The notes under the pieces are model-generated. The model was not told where the DNA came from, did no database searches, and worked only from the letters and a program-made list of their open reading frames with translations. 64,000 nucleotides of DNA, taken from Opeltia flavorubescens. Lineage: Eukaryota > Ascomycota > Lecanoromycetes > Teloschistales > Teloschistaceae. Location: contig KE546978.1 of NCBI GenBank assembly GCA_000442125.1, forward strand, positions 1,421,702-1,485,701. The letters are read 5' to 3'. Below, piece by piece: positions 34,360 through 45,762 of the stretch; position 1 is the first letter of the stretch; every line of letters begins with the position of its first letter. The position numbers were made by a program, and so were the translations under genes.

Positions 34360-34980
34360 ATGGCTGGACGACTTCAAGCGGCGGTTATGCAGCATCGTGC
34401 TAAGACGGTCGGGATGGGCGATGTCGAATTCCAGGGATTTGACAACACACCCCAAGGGATCGGGATATCCCAGGGATTCGGGACCGAGGGATTGCGTGGC
34501 TGTTCAGTAGTCTTAGTCATCTCCCGGCACGGCGTGATCATGTCACATATACCTCCATCAGATGAGATTATGGATAACCCTTACGGTATTACCTATCCGC
34601 CACTTGCTCAAATCATGGCCAATTTCACGGAAATCTTCCATGATGGGCGAGCCACTGGGTGTTTCTCTTCTGCAAGCACAACAATGATAATCATCGCTCT
34701 GAGTTCCCACCATGGTCAACCGCCCCAGGACGCCGTGGAGCATAGGACTGCCGATATCAAACACAGGTTGCGACTCATGGGGTTACCCAACGTTGAGCAA
34801 GCGACATACGTATTTCGCATCCCTTGGGGAGATTGGAGCCCAGAATTTCCTGGCAAGGGAACTGTCTATGTGGAGAAGATAAATCAGCAACTCACTATAT
34901 ATGTAGAGGATACTCCGGTCAAGATCATCAATTTTGTGAGTACAAGCCTAAACAAGAGCAATGTTGTGATCTTGTATTGA
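34360..34980 (+). CDS. Conserved fungal hypothetical protein
   Basis: About 206 aa from the ATG at 34360; an in-frame ATG at 34291 would add 23 residues. The segment GCSVVLVISRHGVIMSHIPP resembles a core found in uncharacterised fungal proteins, often written GCTxxxVVSRxGxxxxH. No signal peptide or membrane segment. A GTGAGT donor at 34936 with TTGAC and TTATAG before 34992 offers an alternative in which splicing places a TAA right after the donor exon, shortening the protein to end at KIINF. Function not known. Confidence 0.5.
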   Translation: MAGRLQAAVMQHRAKTVGMGDVEFQGFDNTPQGIGISQGFGTEGLRGCSVVLVISRHGVIMSHIPPSDEIMDNPYGITYPPLAQIMANFTEIFHDGRATGCFSSASTTMIIIALSSHHGQPPQDAVEHRTADIKHRLRLMGLPNVEQATYVFRIPWGDWSPEFPGKGTVYVEKINQQLTIYVEDTPVKIINFVSTSLNKSNVVILY

Positions 34981-35067
34981 CTTGATTATAGTAATGAAGC
35001 TCTTCTCCAAATCTTGGTACTCATTTCCAAGACTGAAATACTACATACGATCCAATGCATTTCCCGA

Positions 35068-35685
35068 TTAGAAAACACCCAGTCCTCTGCCGCGCAGATC
35101 ATTCGAATCCACCATAAACCCAGTCAGCTGGAAAACACCATTTGGGTAGTCTTTGATGCTAGATCCTGCCCCCTCGAACAACACCGTTGCAGTCTGTCCA
35201 CAAGTAGCGTTCTCGTAATCGTCCCATGTTCTCCAGGAAAGATTCAATATATCACCGTTGACGCTGCTAATCCCACATATGACGTCGAAACGTGGGCTTT
35301 CGGAGAAGTACTCTTCGGAGGCTTCAAGAATTTCGGAGTAGGAATCGATGCACATGAAAGCTCGATGCCATGATAGTTGAGGGGTGCGAAAATAATATCC
35401 CCCACTAAATTTGTATCTTTTACCCTTCACCACTGGTGGTGTTGCTGTATCCGCAACCTGGATCCGAGCTCTCAAGTCCTGGTCTGGAGGCCAGGTGGGT
35501 ATGCGAAGAGTCATGGTGAGGTAATCCGAGTCGGTATTGCCGTAGCCGTCATCGTCGTACCATGTTCGACTGACTTCGGCCACGAGGAGCAACCTGAACG
35601 GGCAGTCGAATGTATTCATTGCAAGGCTTTCGGATGATATCGAGACTGCAATCAGCAGGTACGAGAATACTGGCGCCTCAAATTC
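35068..35685 (-). CDS. Hypothetical, probably secreted protein, start unclear
   Basis: From the ATG at 35619 it would be 183 aa, but the same frame stays open upstream and encodes a signal-peptide-like stretch (VFSYLLIAVSISSESLA) without an ATG before the next stop. So either a first exon is missing or the start codon has been lost. The body contains WPPDQDLRARIQVADTA and CIDSYSEIL with four Cys. No recognised family. Convergent with the preceding gene. Confidence 0.45.
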   Translation of the reverse strand, partial: EFEAPVFSYLLIAVSISSESLAMNTFDCPFRLLLVAEVSRTWYDDDGYGNTDSDYLTMTLRIPTWPPDQDLRARIQVADTATPPVVKGKRYKFSGGYYFRTPQLSWHRAFMCIDSYSEILEASEEYFSESPRFDVICGISSVNGDILNLSWRTWDDYENATCGQTATVLFEGAGSSIKDYPNGVFQLTGFMVDSNDLRGRGLGVF

Positions 35686-35993
35686 GGCGTCAGAGCAGCA
35701 TTTCGTCGCTTTGAACTCTTAGTGGTTTCTTTCTCTGGTATCCATGAAATACTTATTAGGAAAGATCAAGATCTTGACGCGCTGAGGTGATTGTAGGCAT
35801 AAATAGAGGTTCAAAGAAAACGGCAGGTACGAGCATGATACTCTTGCGACACTGCGCTAAGCTCGATCAAGCTAACGCCGCTTTCGTCGTTGCCATGGGA
35901 ACATCAGCACCTTGGAAACCGGGTATTCGTACGGTTAGACTTCCACTTTCTTCTTTCAACCCGTCGACTGGAAGGGATCAGATTCAGCCTCCA

Positions 35994-37604
35994 ATGAAAA
36001 CGAATACTATACTATTTCAGCTCCCTCTAGAGCTCTTATACAAGATCTTTGGGTGTCTACCATTAATAGACATTAAGCAATGTCGCTTGGTTTGCAAAGT
36101 TTGGGGTTATCATGCTGCCAAATCATTCAACCTAGATACAGTCTATCTATCGCCCCGTAAGCATGATATGGAAGTCTTCAATAATATCACCCAACATCCG
36201 ATTTTTAGTACCCAGGTAAAACACCTGGTCTATGATTCTGCTCAATTCGTCGATTTTTCTGGCAACCTATGGGACTACGCCAGGATTCTTTCTCAACAAA
36301 TCGACAGCGAAGATTTCAAACCGATTAGTAGCGAGGACCCGAGCATTCTTCACCTCGATAAACTTATGAATGGAAGGCGACGTAAATGGGACTTCAGACG
36401 GATCGAGCGGGAGGATATTACTGAGGAGATCCGGAATGATTCGGTGTTGCTCAAAAGCTTTCGTTACTACTGCCACCTTGCACGACAGCGACAACTTTTC
36501 TTAAGCGATCGTTGGTTCAGCTCAGCTAGCCGAGGCTTACGTCGACTTCAACGCCTTGAAACCGTAGCTATCCATGAGACTTGGAAGCTAGTGTTGACAC
36601 GTTGGGATGATGACGGCAATTACGACAGTCCATCTGATTGGGATTACGTTGTCGTGGAGCAAGGCAATGGGGCAAATGCAGGATTGTCCCCGGTCGCTCG
36701 ACGCACACCTCCATGGGTGCTGCTTCCAACACCAAGACGTAAGCCTTTCGTCGAGTCGAGTGCAGCTGAGCTAAAGAACAAGAGTAAGTCTGATGGGGCA
36801 CTTGAATTCGTCAGGGTTGTTGAGCTCCTGCACTCCACTGGTCATAGGCCATTGAAAATTGATATACCGGGTGATTGGCGCCGCCGCAGCGGTGTTTCAT
36901 GTTTGCTATTAAGCCCCATGGGGTCAACATGGAAAGATTTCTTAATTGTATGCAGTAAGCTTGAGAGTCTTGACCTTCATCTTGCCGATCTCAATGGTAC
37001 AACCCTAGGCCAAATGCCTGGTTTCAAAGCGCTACTTAGGAATTTACCGTCGCTGAGAAGGCTATCGCTAAAGCTACCCTATTACCCCGAGGAAAGCCAA
37101 GATGCGGAATCTATGTTTCATATCTCGCATATTATTCCAGCCCAGCCCTGGTACCACCTTACCCTCAATTGCCTAGAGCTTTCGGGCCTATCCACGACGT
37201 ATCGTGATCTCGCTGCGCTCCTGTTCGTTGGTCTCCCAGCCCTTATGTCCTTGACCCTTTCATACATCAATCTCCATAGCGCTGGGGACTGGGAGGACTT
37301 TATAGAAGGGCTACACAGATCACCAAACATTCATCAATGCTATATCAAGGATCCCTTAACCTATGAAAACGATCGCTGGTACTGCTCAACCGACGAGGAT
37401 CGAGGTTGGGGTACTCAATTGAGCCCTCTATGGGAAAGCGAGGGCCATATCCAATTCTTGACGGCGCTTTCCAATTACATCAATGAGGGAGGACGTCATC
37501 CTAGTCTTCGAGATGACGAAGATACTAAAGACTCTGATCGGTTTATGGATAAGCTGGACACAACAATTAACCAAATCAAATCTGGCTATGCTTTTAGGGG
37601 GTAG
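35994..37604 (+). CDS. F-box protein
   Basis: 536 aa from the ATG at 35994. The F-box is at the N-terminus: LFQLPLELLYKIFGCLPLID followed by QCRLVCKVWGYHA. F-box proteins are substrate adaptors of SCF ubiquitin ligases. The rest has weak leucine-rich spacing (LESLDLHLADL, LRRLSLKLP, ALMSLTLSYINLHS), consistent with degenerate LRR-like repeats. The frame is open upstream, and an ATG at 35835 would add 53 residues without domain support, so the later start was preferred. No intron needed. Confidence 0.8.
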   Translation: MKTNTILFQLPLELLYKIFGCLPLIDIKQCRLVCKVWGYHAAKSFNLDTVYLSPRKHDMEVFNNITQHPIFSTQVKHLVYDSAQFVDFSGNLWDYARILSQQIDSEDFKPISSEDPSILHLDKLMNGRRRKWDFRRIEREDITEEIRNDSVLLKSFRYYCHLARQRQLFLSDRWFSSASRGLRRLQRLETVAIHETWKLVLTRWDDDGNYDSPSDWDYVVVEQGNGANAGLSPVARRTPPWVLLPTPRRKPFVESSAAELKNKSKSDGALEFVRVVELLHSTGHRPLKIDIPGDWRRRSGVSCLLLSPMGSTWKDFLIVCSKLESLDLHLADLNGTTLGQMPGFKALLRNLPSLRRLSLKLPYYPEESQDAESMFHISHIIPAQPWYHLTLNCLELSGLSTTYRDLAALLFVGLPALMSLTLSYINLHSAGDWEDFIEGLHRSPNIHQCYIKDPLTYENDRWYCSTDEDRGWGTQLSPLWESEGHIQFLTALSNYINEGGRHPSLRDDEDTKDSDRFMDKLDTTINQIKSGYAFRG

Positions 37605-39066
37605 GGCAAGGACGCTGGATCCTATGAGTGAAAATCACGCAGAGGCAGATGTAATTCTCTATTGGAATACGTCTCCATCGCGTCGTTGAATGTAATGTAT
37701 CTATAGTTGTACGAAAAATTCTGTCCATTTTCTAGCAAAGGGAATATCGCAATATAGTCCAATGGGTGGAATTCGTACAGCATACCAGCCTTCCGCGAGT
37801 ACGTTAGGGTTTGCGTTATACTCTTTCCTTACGGTCAGGACCGATCTCGTCAAGCAGACTAATTTCTTCGCGATCGTCATCAATGCTTTTATCATCGCAT
37901 CCCATACACTCGTCAACCGTATCTCCCGAATCGCTTCCATTGTTGAGATACGGCTTGATTTCTTATCTCTGTCCGCAGCGGGAGACATGTTTGTCCCACG
38001 ACATGCTTTATATACAAGCATGTTGCTACTCCCATCCCTACCTATACATCCCTGACTTGGGCTTTTCTTGTATGGATTATCAGTCTCTTGTTTCGGTTGA
38101 TAGCTTTAACTACTTTTCAGACTCTGCATGCATATCTAGAGTCATTACGTCGCGGTGGATGTTGAACTTCTCAGGGAAGGCTAAGAGGGAGGTATTATGT
38201 TTGTGAGTAGTGGTAGATTTAATAAAGAGGAGTACATTTCTCAGCCAACCAGCGTCCAGGTCTCAGGAGTTTGCATCCAGGAAAAAATACGCATCCATAA
38301 GTATAATATGCAGTCCATACATGAGCGCCACTGGCTATTGTGATGTCAAGGATCTGGGGTACATGCTCACCTATAGCCGTTTATCCGCGGCGCAATATGA
38401 GCAACTTGCTACGCGACGATTGGTCGTAATCTCAGCCGATTCGATTTATCGGTCTCGTAATTCTGTGTTCATGGAGCGATAATAGACTTGTATTGCTGGG
38501 GCATCTTACCTTACCAGCCGCCACCACAGCCACGACATTGACCCTTGAGCTTGCGTACCTCTTGTTATCTACAGCTTGGGGTAAACGATACGCAGCCGAG
38601 TCGATTTTTGAGGTCTTGTCAGAGTTCCATATCCAACCTAGTAAAGTTATGAGCCATATCAACAAAGCTAATGGAGGAGACAGGCCTATCTAAGCGGAGT
38701 GGAAACAAGGTCTAGCTCGCAAGTAGGTGGAGGGAGAAGGATAATCTGCAATATTTTTGGGGCGCATTTTTGGTAGTGATAGGAGTCGGTCTCTGTTACA
38801 AAGGTAAGCTATTGCTATATAGTCAGTAACCCTAAATGTTCTGCTGGTGTTCAATCATTGATTGTATAGTTCCACCGTCTCCTTAGGTATCAATAATNCT
38901 GGAATTATGGTGTTGCACTGAATAACCCCCTTTTAATATCGTTTCTATCCCCACGAAAGCCTGCAGTTTACTTGTTAAATAATAGACTCTACTCATCCAT
39001 CAGGACCGCTGCGTGATTTGAAGGTAGAAGAACTGGGCCAGAGATTTGCAATGTCCACCGTACCCA
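37605..39066. other. Degenerate stretch
   Basis: Apart from the decayed gene listed separately (37701-38530), nothing supported was found. One unresolved base at 38898. Confidence 0.4.
37701..38530 (-). pseudogene. Decayed protein gene, RIP-like stops, family unknown
   Basis: On the minus strand a coding-like frame runs from about 38,470 to 38,120 and includes YGLHIILMDAYFFLDA and AFPEKFNIHRDVMTLDMHA. It is broken by TAG and TGA codons, which fit CAG to TAG and CGA to TGA changes. A downstream frame, reached through a shift near 38,020, carries ANPNVLAEGWYAVRIPPIGL to the stop at 37701. I do not recognise the family. Confidence 0.45.
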
Positions 39067-39624
39067 TCATCTACTCGTCTCAACAATCTTCGAACGTCCG
39101 AGTTTATTGTCGACCCCATCAGCTTTGGTTAACGCATCTTCCACAGATGACAAACTTCCAAATCTAGCTATCGTGACCTTGACCCCATGAATATCCCCCG
39201 CGGTCGTCCACCCGCCTCTGGTCAGCCTGGCCTTGCCCCCTGTCCACAGACATTCGAGCATTAACTCATAGGCAGCGATCTTCAGCGTCGGCCATGAACC
39301 TGGACAGGTACTGGAGTGGTCGAATAGATCGAAGCTGATTAAGCAATCGCCCGCGCGTCTTGTATTGGGCAATCGGAATGGGGTTTCTTTGCCACCATGG
39401 ACGAATACGCCGGGAATTTGGATGGAGGGGAATGAACGAATAGTGGCGAGACAATTTTGCACGTGTATGGCGCTCCAGTCGAAAGAGGGGTTGTCGCAGT
39501 GGAAGTTTGGAGGCAGAAGAAGGGAGGAAATGTTGGTGGCGTGGGATACTGGGGATGCAGGGATGCAGAAGGTAAGAGCCAGGAGAAGGAAAAAGGTGGT
39601 GTATACTGAGACAAGGCTATGCAT
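39067..39624 (-). CDS. Small secreted protein
   Basis: 185 aa, single exon. The signal peptide MHSLVSVYTTFFLLLALTFC is followed by a mature region with five or six Cys, including NCLATIRSFPS and GDCLISFDL, and a Gly-rich C-terminal part (TRGGWTTAGDIHGVKVTI). The layout C...C-x-A-I...G-D/S-C-x-I...C matches that of the gene at 44219-45153, so the two may be distant paralogues. Function unknown; an extracellular role is expected from the signal peptide. Confidence 0.7.
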   Translation of the reverse strand: MHSLVSVYTTFFLLLALTFCIPASPVSHATNISSLLLPPNFHCDNPSFDWSAIHVQNCLATIRSFPSIQIPGVFVHGGKETPFRLPNTRRAGDCLISFDLFDHSSTCPGSWPTLKIAAYELMLECLWTGGKARLTRGGWTTAGDIHGVKVTIARFGSLSSVEDALTKADGVDNKLGRSKIVETSR

Positions 39625-41631
39625 CTTGGAATCGCTTCAGTAAGGAATTTGTTTGCATTCCCTCGATCATAAACAAGTATTTTCCGCGCCCGGCTTTTGG
39701 GAAAGAAATATTATATACTTTATCAGTAAGCGTATAATTTCCCGAACTACGCGCTTCGAATCGCGTGGGTTCGGCAGCCGACGATTCAGTAGTCATAGTG
39801 TTAATCTATTCTCTTCCGCGAATCAGAAGGCATACTAAACATACTATATGCGATCAAGGTAAAGGAATAAGTTGATAGGATCATTACAGTTTATTGCATT
39901 CAACTAATACTAGATCGAGTCCATCGCTTCTTTGGCTGATTTATCTATTGTATCGTGTAGCTGGACAACAAAGTTACAACATTCAACTTATTGTGGACCA
40001 CTACATCCAATAACAAGAAGTAATTAAATCCGATAAGGCTGACTGAAACTTTAGCAGCGGGAATAAATGACGCGTCGAAGAGCAAGTCCGACCGCTGCGG
40101 CAATGAGCCTCTCCCTTAATGAGATCTCAGTCCACGTGACTCTCAAGGGCCTGATATGCTTGCACCAAGAGCAGAAGGCGCTTTGGATCAAATGCTTCGC
40201 TGGGATCATCGCTCAAGGTAGTACAGGGATCAGCTAATCAATTAGCGGGACTGATCTCTTGATGAGCATCTTTTGAATCCAAGACGAATAGATTACTATA
40301 GACTATTATAATCCATCTATACCTTATGCAGCTTTATCGCTGCTACACGCAAGCCACTGTAATGGCGTTCCAAGCGAAGCGTAATGCTTTTACAGCTATG
40401 ACTGATTGAGAGACCAAGAAGGAGTCAGAAAAGGTCAAAGACCTAAGGGCTAGTCCAGGACCAAATACAATGTAAGTCCATCACATTTACTACGACTTCA
40501 GTTTGATACACGGGAGAGAATCTATCGGGAGCTGCTTGGAAAGAAAATGTTGCATATCGAAGACAATTACTAGCAGCATGAAACTTCTCCTCAATCACTG
40601 TTTGCACCCAGTGTACAGTCAAAGCCTATATTAGTAATTTATTCTGTTGTCCCGTAGTATATACCGGGATGGGGGATACTGCAATTGAGTCCAACTAACA
40701 ACCGCCCCAAACTCGAGGGAAGTTTCAGGGAAAGTTGGCAGCCAGCATCGAACTTAGAGAACGCACTCTTCGGACTGATGGCACATTATGCAGTTATTTT
40801 TAGGTACCGAATGCAAAACAGGGTATTTGTGCTGCATTCGAACATTGCGAAATCACGATGTGACCATCGAGCTAGAAGGAACACCATAACGACAGCGAAT
40901 TGCCAACGCATCTCCAAGGAGTAGTGTCAGCTGATTTCGGCTAGTTCAGTATTTTGAAAAGAATGTACTTCTCAGAACAATTGTAGGAGTGGTGGGTAAG
41001 AAGGTATTAAGGGTCGAAGAGTTAGTAGAGTAGAATTGTGACCGGCGTATCAACATGACCACAGTATCCCTACCACCAATGCAGAATCTCCATTTTCTTT
41101 GAGCATGGGCGCTCGATCGATCGGAGTCGCGCTCCTCGCGTGTCTTAAAACGAATACACATCGATACGCGCAGGTTGGAGGCCATCATCTGGTGGTAAGT
41201 ACTGAAACGGACGACCGGGTATGTCAACCAGGTATACGAACTGTGTTGGGAACAGGCTTCGAGAGATCCTATAGTAACTCTACTAGCGTATTCTTCCTTG
41301 AGTGGGGGGATAGAATTGCCTCCTATCGTAGGTTCGTACCATTTGGCAAAAAAAGGCCGAATGTTACATTATAGACAATAAGGAGAAACGTCGTTGCATT
41401 ATAGGACTCATAAGATTAATGAGTACGTCTTGATCAGGTTCGGACCCATTTATTATCATCGGCTGAAGGGATGGGAGAAGTCAGCAGCAACTATCGAAGC
41501 TTATCACTCCCCTTTCCCGCTTTCCAAGCAGGAAATCCCTTCAATCACCTCCCTACAGTCAACAACATAGACGAATACGCATCTCTTATAAATTACGGCT
41601 CCGTATTAAGATCCTCTCCAACCGCAAGGTC
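39625..41631. other. Degenerate intergenic stretch
   Basis: 2 kb with no supported gene. Open frames are short and lack motifs. TA-rich patches suggest old RIP or decay. Contains the 3' side of the S28 pseudogene. Confidence 0.4.
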
Positions 41632-43355
41632 CTAGCTATATCCACCGCCATTTATTAAATACTCCGGATGCAGATTATCGTGCGACGTACGCTCTAGGGC
41701 TAGTTTAGAATGATAACCCTAATTAAACCAAGGGTCTATGTTTCCATCGGTAAATAGCACACGGTCTACGGTCATGTTTAGACCTCCGTAGAGATTCCAG
41801 GCTGTGGTATTAGGGGTAGGGGGGATCGAGTTGTAGGTTCCTGACATATGTCAGCCTATATTTCTACTAGGGTTCTACCCAATCTCTATGTCGGATATCC
41901 AATATTCCTTAGCGCGGTTGGGCCATGGCGATAATCCGGTCCCAGAACCTTAGTTAATTTAGGAATGAGTATTAGACTTACCTTTGGGAAAGCTCCAGTT
42001 ATACTATTGCTAAGTATAATTAACGTCTAGTACCCTCGATACCAACGACTTTTACCCTTGCGGCTAAGCAACCAGGTAAGCGCCATGTTCGGTATACGTA
42101 CTATAGAGGTAGCTCCGCTCTATCGAATAAGCTGTATCAGCCCAGCGCTCTAGGTGCAGTGTGCTATAACAGTCGAAGCTATTGTAATCGCCGCTTGGGC
42201 AAAAAGGTAACACATTTGCTTAATATACGCTGCATAATTACCTAGATTGGTCCACGGCTCGGAGCGGGTATATATAGGTAGCTCGTGATCAATCTAGCTT
42301 ACACTGGAATTTAGAATTGTCACGTTATAGCAGAAGTTATGGAACTCTAAGTGGCCCTTTATAGGATACCAGTGCAGTTCTTGCCAGCTATAAGTAGGAT
42401 AGAAGAGCGGATTACTAAGTGGGAACGCAACCACTCGAGCGAAATTACGGATATCCAATAGAGACTTAAGTCCAAAGATTTGCTACAGGTACTGGATGNC
42501 AACTGTCTTATTTACGTCAAAAAGCGTGTACATCTTGTTAATAATATTGTTGATGCTGTTGACGCAGTCTTAGGGTCCGAGTCGTTGAATCGGATCATAC
42601 CTAGGTGCAAGATAAGAATCTGAGGCAAGGGGAAAAGGTCGATCGTGGAGACCTAACCATTCGGGGTATCTATAAGCATCGCGTAACACTGCACCACTGG
42701 CAATACCAGCATAGAGCGCATTACTATACATCTTCGTCGCGAACGCCACTCGAGCTCCTGCCACACTAGCACCACAGAGAAACCACGGCTGCCGTGGCGT
42801 ATTTGTTCCTCGAAAACCAGGCAACTTCATATACAAAGCGAATTCGTGGACATCAGCTATTGTTTGCTCCGCGGTCATGTATTTTAGTCCATCAGTACTC
42901 GTGTTATTATATAGTTGACTTTCATTATAATAGCGGTCCTTAAGTAATACGCAGAGACCGTTATAGCGCTGCATAAGCTTTGCGAACATGCATATTGGCC
43001 GAAAGTAATTGACAATATGCTCGAGCGATGTCTCACCGCCTATAAGTAAGAAGATAGGGCCACCAGGTCTATAATGTTTACTTTAAACCAGATATTGTTG
43101 GGCAAACTTTCCTGTTTTAAGAGGTACGTAGCGTGGAGAAAGGGGAAAGTGATCAATCTACAAAGTTAGGGTCTGAGCGTACAGTGGCAGCATTGGACGA
43201 CCTACAGCCTGATTGAAGATATATAGTGGAAACACAGTCTGTCTCTCTTCGATACCATTAGTCGGTTTGGTAGGCTGCGGCGGCGGTCGCGCGAGAGCAT
43301 CTGCTTGTAGAAAATTCAGGGTTGTAATAATTATCCAAAGTGTGGGTAGCTTCAT
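41632..43355 (-). pseudogene. S28-family serine carboxypeptidase pseudogene
   Basis: Traceable end to end on the minus strand. The start has a signal peptide (MKLPTLWIIITTLNFLQADA) followed by NGIEERQ. Further pieces are YRPGGPIFLLIGGETSLEH, LKDRYYNES, YMTAEQTIADVHEFA and the nucleophile region PWFLCGASVAGARVAFA (family G-G-S-x-A-G; Ser retained, first Gly replaced), then DCVNSINNIINKM, FARVVAFPLSNPLFYP and FTDGNIDPW. Several frames and stops interrupt it, including a TAA directly before DCVNSI where CAA is expected, the signature of RIP. One unresolved base at 42499. Active members are secreted prolyl-type carboxypeptidases; this copy cannot make a full protein. Confidence 0.8.
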
Positions 43356-44218
43356 AGTATCGATAGATGAGGCTCAATGACTCGTAAGCGATTAGACCAT
43401 ACAGCTTTGCGATCGTCGCGTATCGCAAAGAACGGAACAGGGGAACAGGGATCATAGCCTGCTTCGGGTTTTTTAATTACCTGGGCATATCGAAAGTGTG
43501 CGCATCTTTTTTTCTAAGCTTGTTCATAGTCTGCAAAGGACGAGGTCCGGTAGTCCTAGTGGAATTATCACCTTAAATATAGTGTCCGCGTATCGCCCGA
43601 GTAACTCTGTATTAACCTATAGGTAGTTCATCCTTCTTCTGCTCTCGTCTATACATATGCGCCATTGAGTGTATCTTCAGACAACTCTCATATCTTTCTC
43701 TCCTCTTCTGATAGCTACTTGTCTCATCATTCAGTATCATGGAAGTGAGGCGAACACTATCTAATCTTCCGGGCCAACTTTAGACTATCCTTATCGCCTG
43801 TCTCACTCACGAATCGCAGTGGGCAAAATATACTATAATGCGTGTCTATAACGATCAATAGCACCTTCGACATAACATCGAAACCTCAGCCTGGCTTCCG
43901 AATAGAGCTGGTTCAACTTGCTTTGAACGCATGACCATTCTGCCAGAAGGGTGTTTCTCCAGAATACAAAGGCGTAGTAAACATGGAAAGTCTGCCAAAT
44001 AAAGATTCGAGCGTTCCTGTATGGACTATCATCATTCGACCCACAATACATCCCGGGACCACCCTGACTACGGATGGCATGCAACAAATCGTGTACGAGA
44101 TGAGGGCATTTCAAGAATGGCGCTCAGTCAAGCGGTCTTTCTAGCTCCTGCTGATCGATCTGCTTGCCGAAATTTCAGCCCTATCCTTTTTCGTTTTCCC
44201 AGACCCTTGAGTATTACC
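43356..44218. other. Intergenic, no supported gene
   Basis: 860 bp, no recognisable motif; short open frames on the minus strand near 43,833-44,114 are unsupported. Confidence 0.4.
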
Positions 44219-45153
44219 TTAATCGATTCCACTCTGCCCTTGCTGCGCGTCCTCACTTGTATTCTCCAGCGATGCCGCAATGCTCGGTATCGATACTGGA
44301 CCAGGATCAGCCCACCATGCAACTCTTTTCCCCCTCGGTGTCATCCTCCTCCTTTGCCTTAACAGTCTATTCTCCCTGGCTGTCAATTTGGTCGCCATTG
44401 TTGATGACATGGGCTTTTTCAAGGCTTCGCCTATGGAGATTGCGAAGATCTCAGCCATTGTAGGGTCATATTTGCCCGGTGAATAGTATTCGAGGTGTGG
44501 GTTCGAGATGGAAAGGGTCAGGAAGGCGGTCGAAGTTGCTGTAGAATGGGAGAGGGCGTCAGAGACGCTGTATCCAACTCAATGGATTGAGCGTTGAAGT
44601 CTTTCGTAGGAGAACACAAGGGGAAGTACTCACGCATGGGTTTGTCCAATTCACCCTCAGGCGATACAAGCCACTTCGCCATAGGCTCTAGACTACCAGT
44701 GATAAACCCTCCAATGTGGGAATCACCATTGGTGCAGGTGTTACTAAGATAGACAGCCATTTGGCGAAGTATATCAGGCACCACTGGGAAGGTGGCCGGC
44801 AACCGCTGACCAGCTAATTCCATTTGGACCATGCAGCTGCCTGAAAACATTAGCTCACGACAGTCGCGGTGTCACAAGCAACGTATCGCCGTGGAAATAA
44901 GCTTACCATCCTCCCGCGCATACGGCAACTGGTGAGAGCCGGTGCCATGACCAGTGACTGTATAGGGTATCTCTTCGGAGCCGTACGGTAGCCTTCTGAT
45001 AGCGTTCAAGCAGTCATTTGCCTTTGGAAAGATGCCATAGAAGTCGTTGCAGACGGCACGACCAAGATCCATTGGAGGGATGGCAGTTATTGGGGTGGTA
45101 TTGTTATAGAAGACTGGGAGTACGCTTGGGTTACTCGTCTGATATGGGGCCAT
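44219..45153 (-). CDS. Cys-containing hypothetical protein, secreted-family-like
   Basis: About 257 aa. Model: complement(44219..44538, 44634..44840, 44907..45153); the first intron (GTAAGC...TTTTCAG) and second (GTGAGT, CTGAC, CTACAG) keep frame. The body has AVCNDFYGIFPKANDCLNAI and GSCMVQMEL, the same Cys layout as the secreted protein at 39067-39624. No signal peptide is seen before the modelled ATG, so a first exon may be missing. The last exon is basic (ENRLLRQRRRMTPRGKR), which is odd for a secreted protein and makes the third exon less certain. Function unknown. Confidence 0.5.
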
Positions 45154-45762
45154 CGATGGTGAGAATGGGTACTATGGCGTAGCGTATCCGGAACAAAAAT
45201 TCCTCTGAGTCGGATGCCAAAGTTGAAGGAATGGTATGAGCTTTTTCTGCTATACATCTATCGCATGCGGGTAGGGTATTCATTGGCGCTGTCGCACGGT
45301 CGAATTTCATTGGTACCCAAGCATTTTAGGGCGCCTAGTCGTATGCACATCTCGAATTCATGGCTGTATTACATTCGTGTGAACGGATTAATGCAAGTAT
45401 TTCTGGACGGATATCAATAATGGAACCTAGGTTCGGGCCGCGATTAGCTTCCAACCCAGCGAATATTCTCCTTCCTAAGTCGCTTGACATGGACCTTAAG
45501 GTTGGGACGAGTCGCATGCATTAATGCAAGCCACCTAAGCAGAAATAGCCGCACTCGGCGTAAAATTAGCCTCTGGTCTGCCCGTCAAAACACCATTATA
45601 ACAGCCAATATTGTGGACAACACCAGGAGACCAGAATACGGTATCCGGTCCAACTCGTAGTATATATACAAAGCTTCGGCTGATCCGATAACTGATCATG
45701 AGACCATCGGATCGAGAGTTATCATCTAACACCATGCACTGAGAAATGTAATTCGCTTTCTC
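45154..45762. other. Intergenic, no supported gene
   Basis: 600 bp. A 66-codon open frame at 45535-45735 on the minus strand has no recognised features. Confidence 0.4.

Noticed and set aside
39745-39800. Possible tRNA (TTCGAATC with surrounding complementarity)
   Set aside because: No cloverleaf could be folded around it by eye; acceptor stem and A-box are missing.
43833-44114. 93-codon minus-strand frame next to the hypothetical gene at 44219-45153
   Set aside because: No splice link to that gene and no recognisable content.
45535-45735. Second exon of the secreted-protein gene at 45763-46266
   Set aside because: The first frame ends naturally with its own stop, and no convincing donor/acceptor pair links the two.
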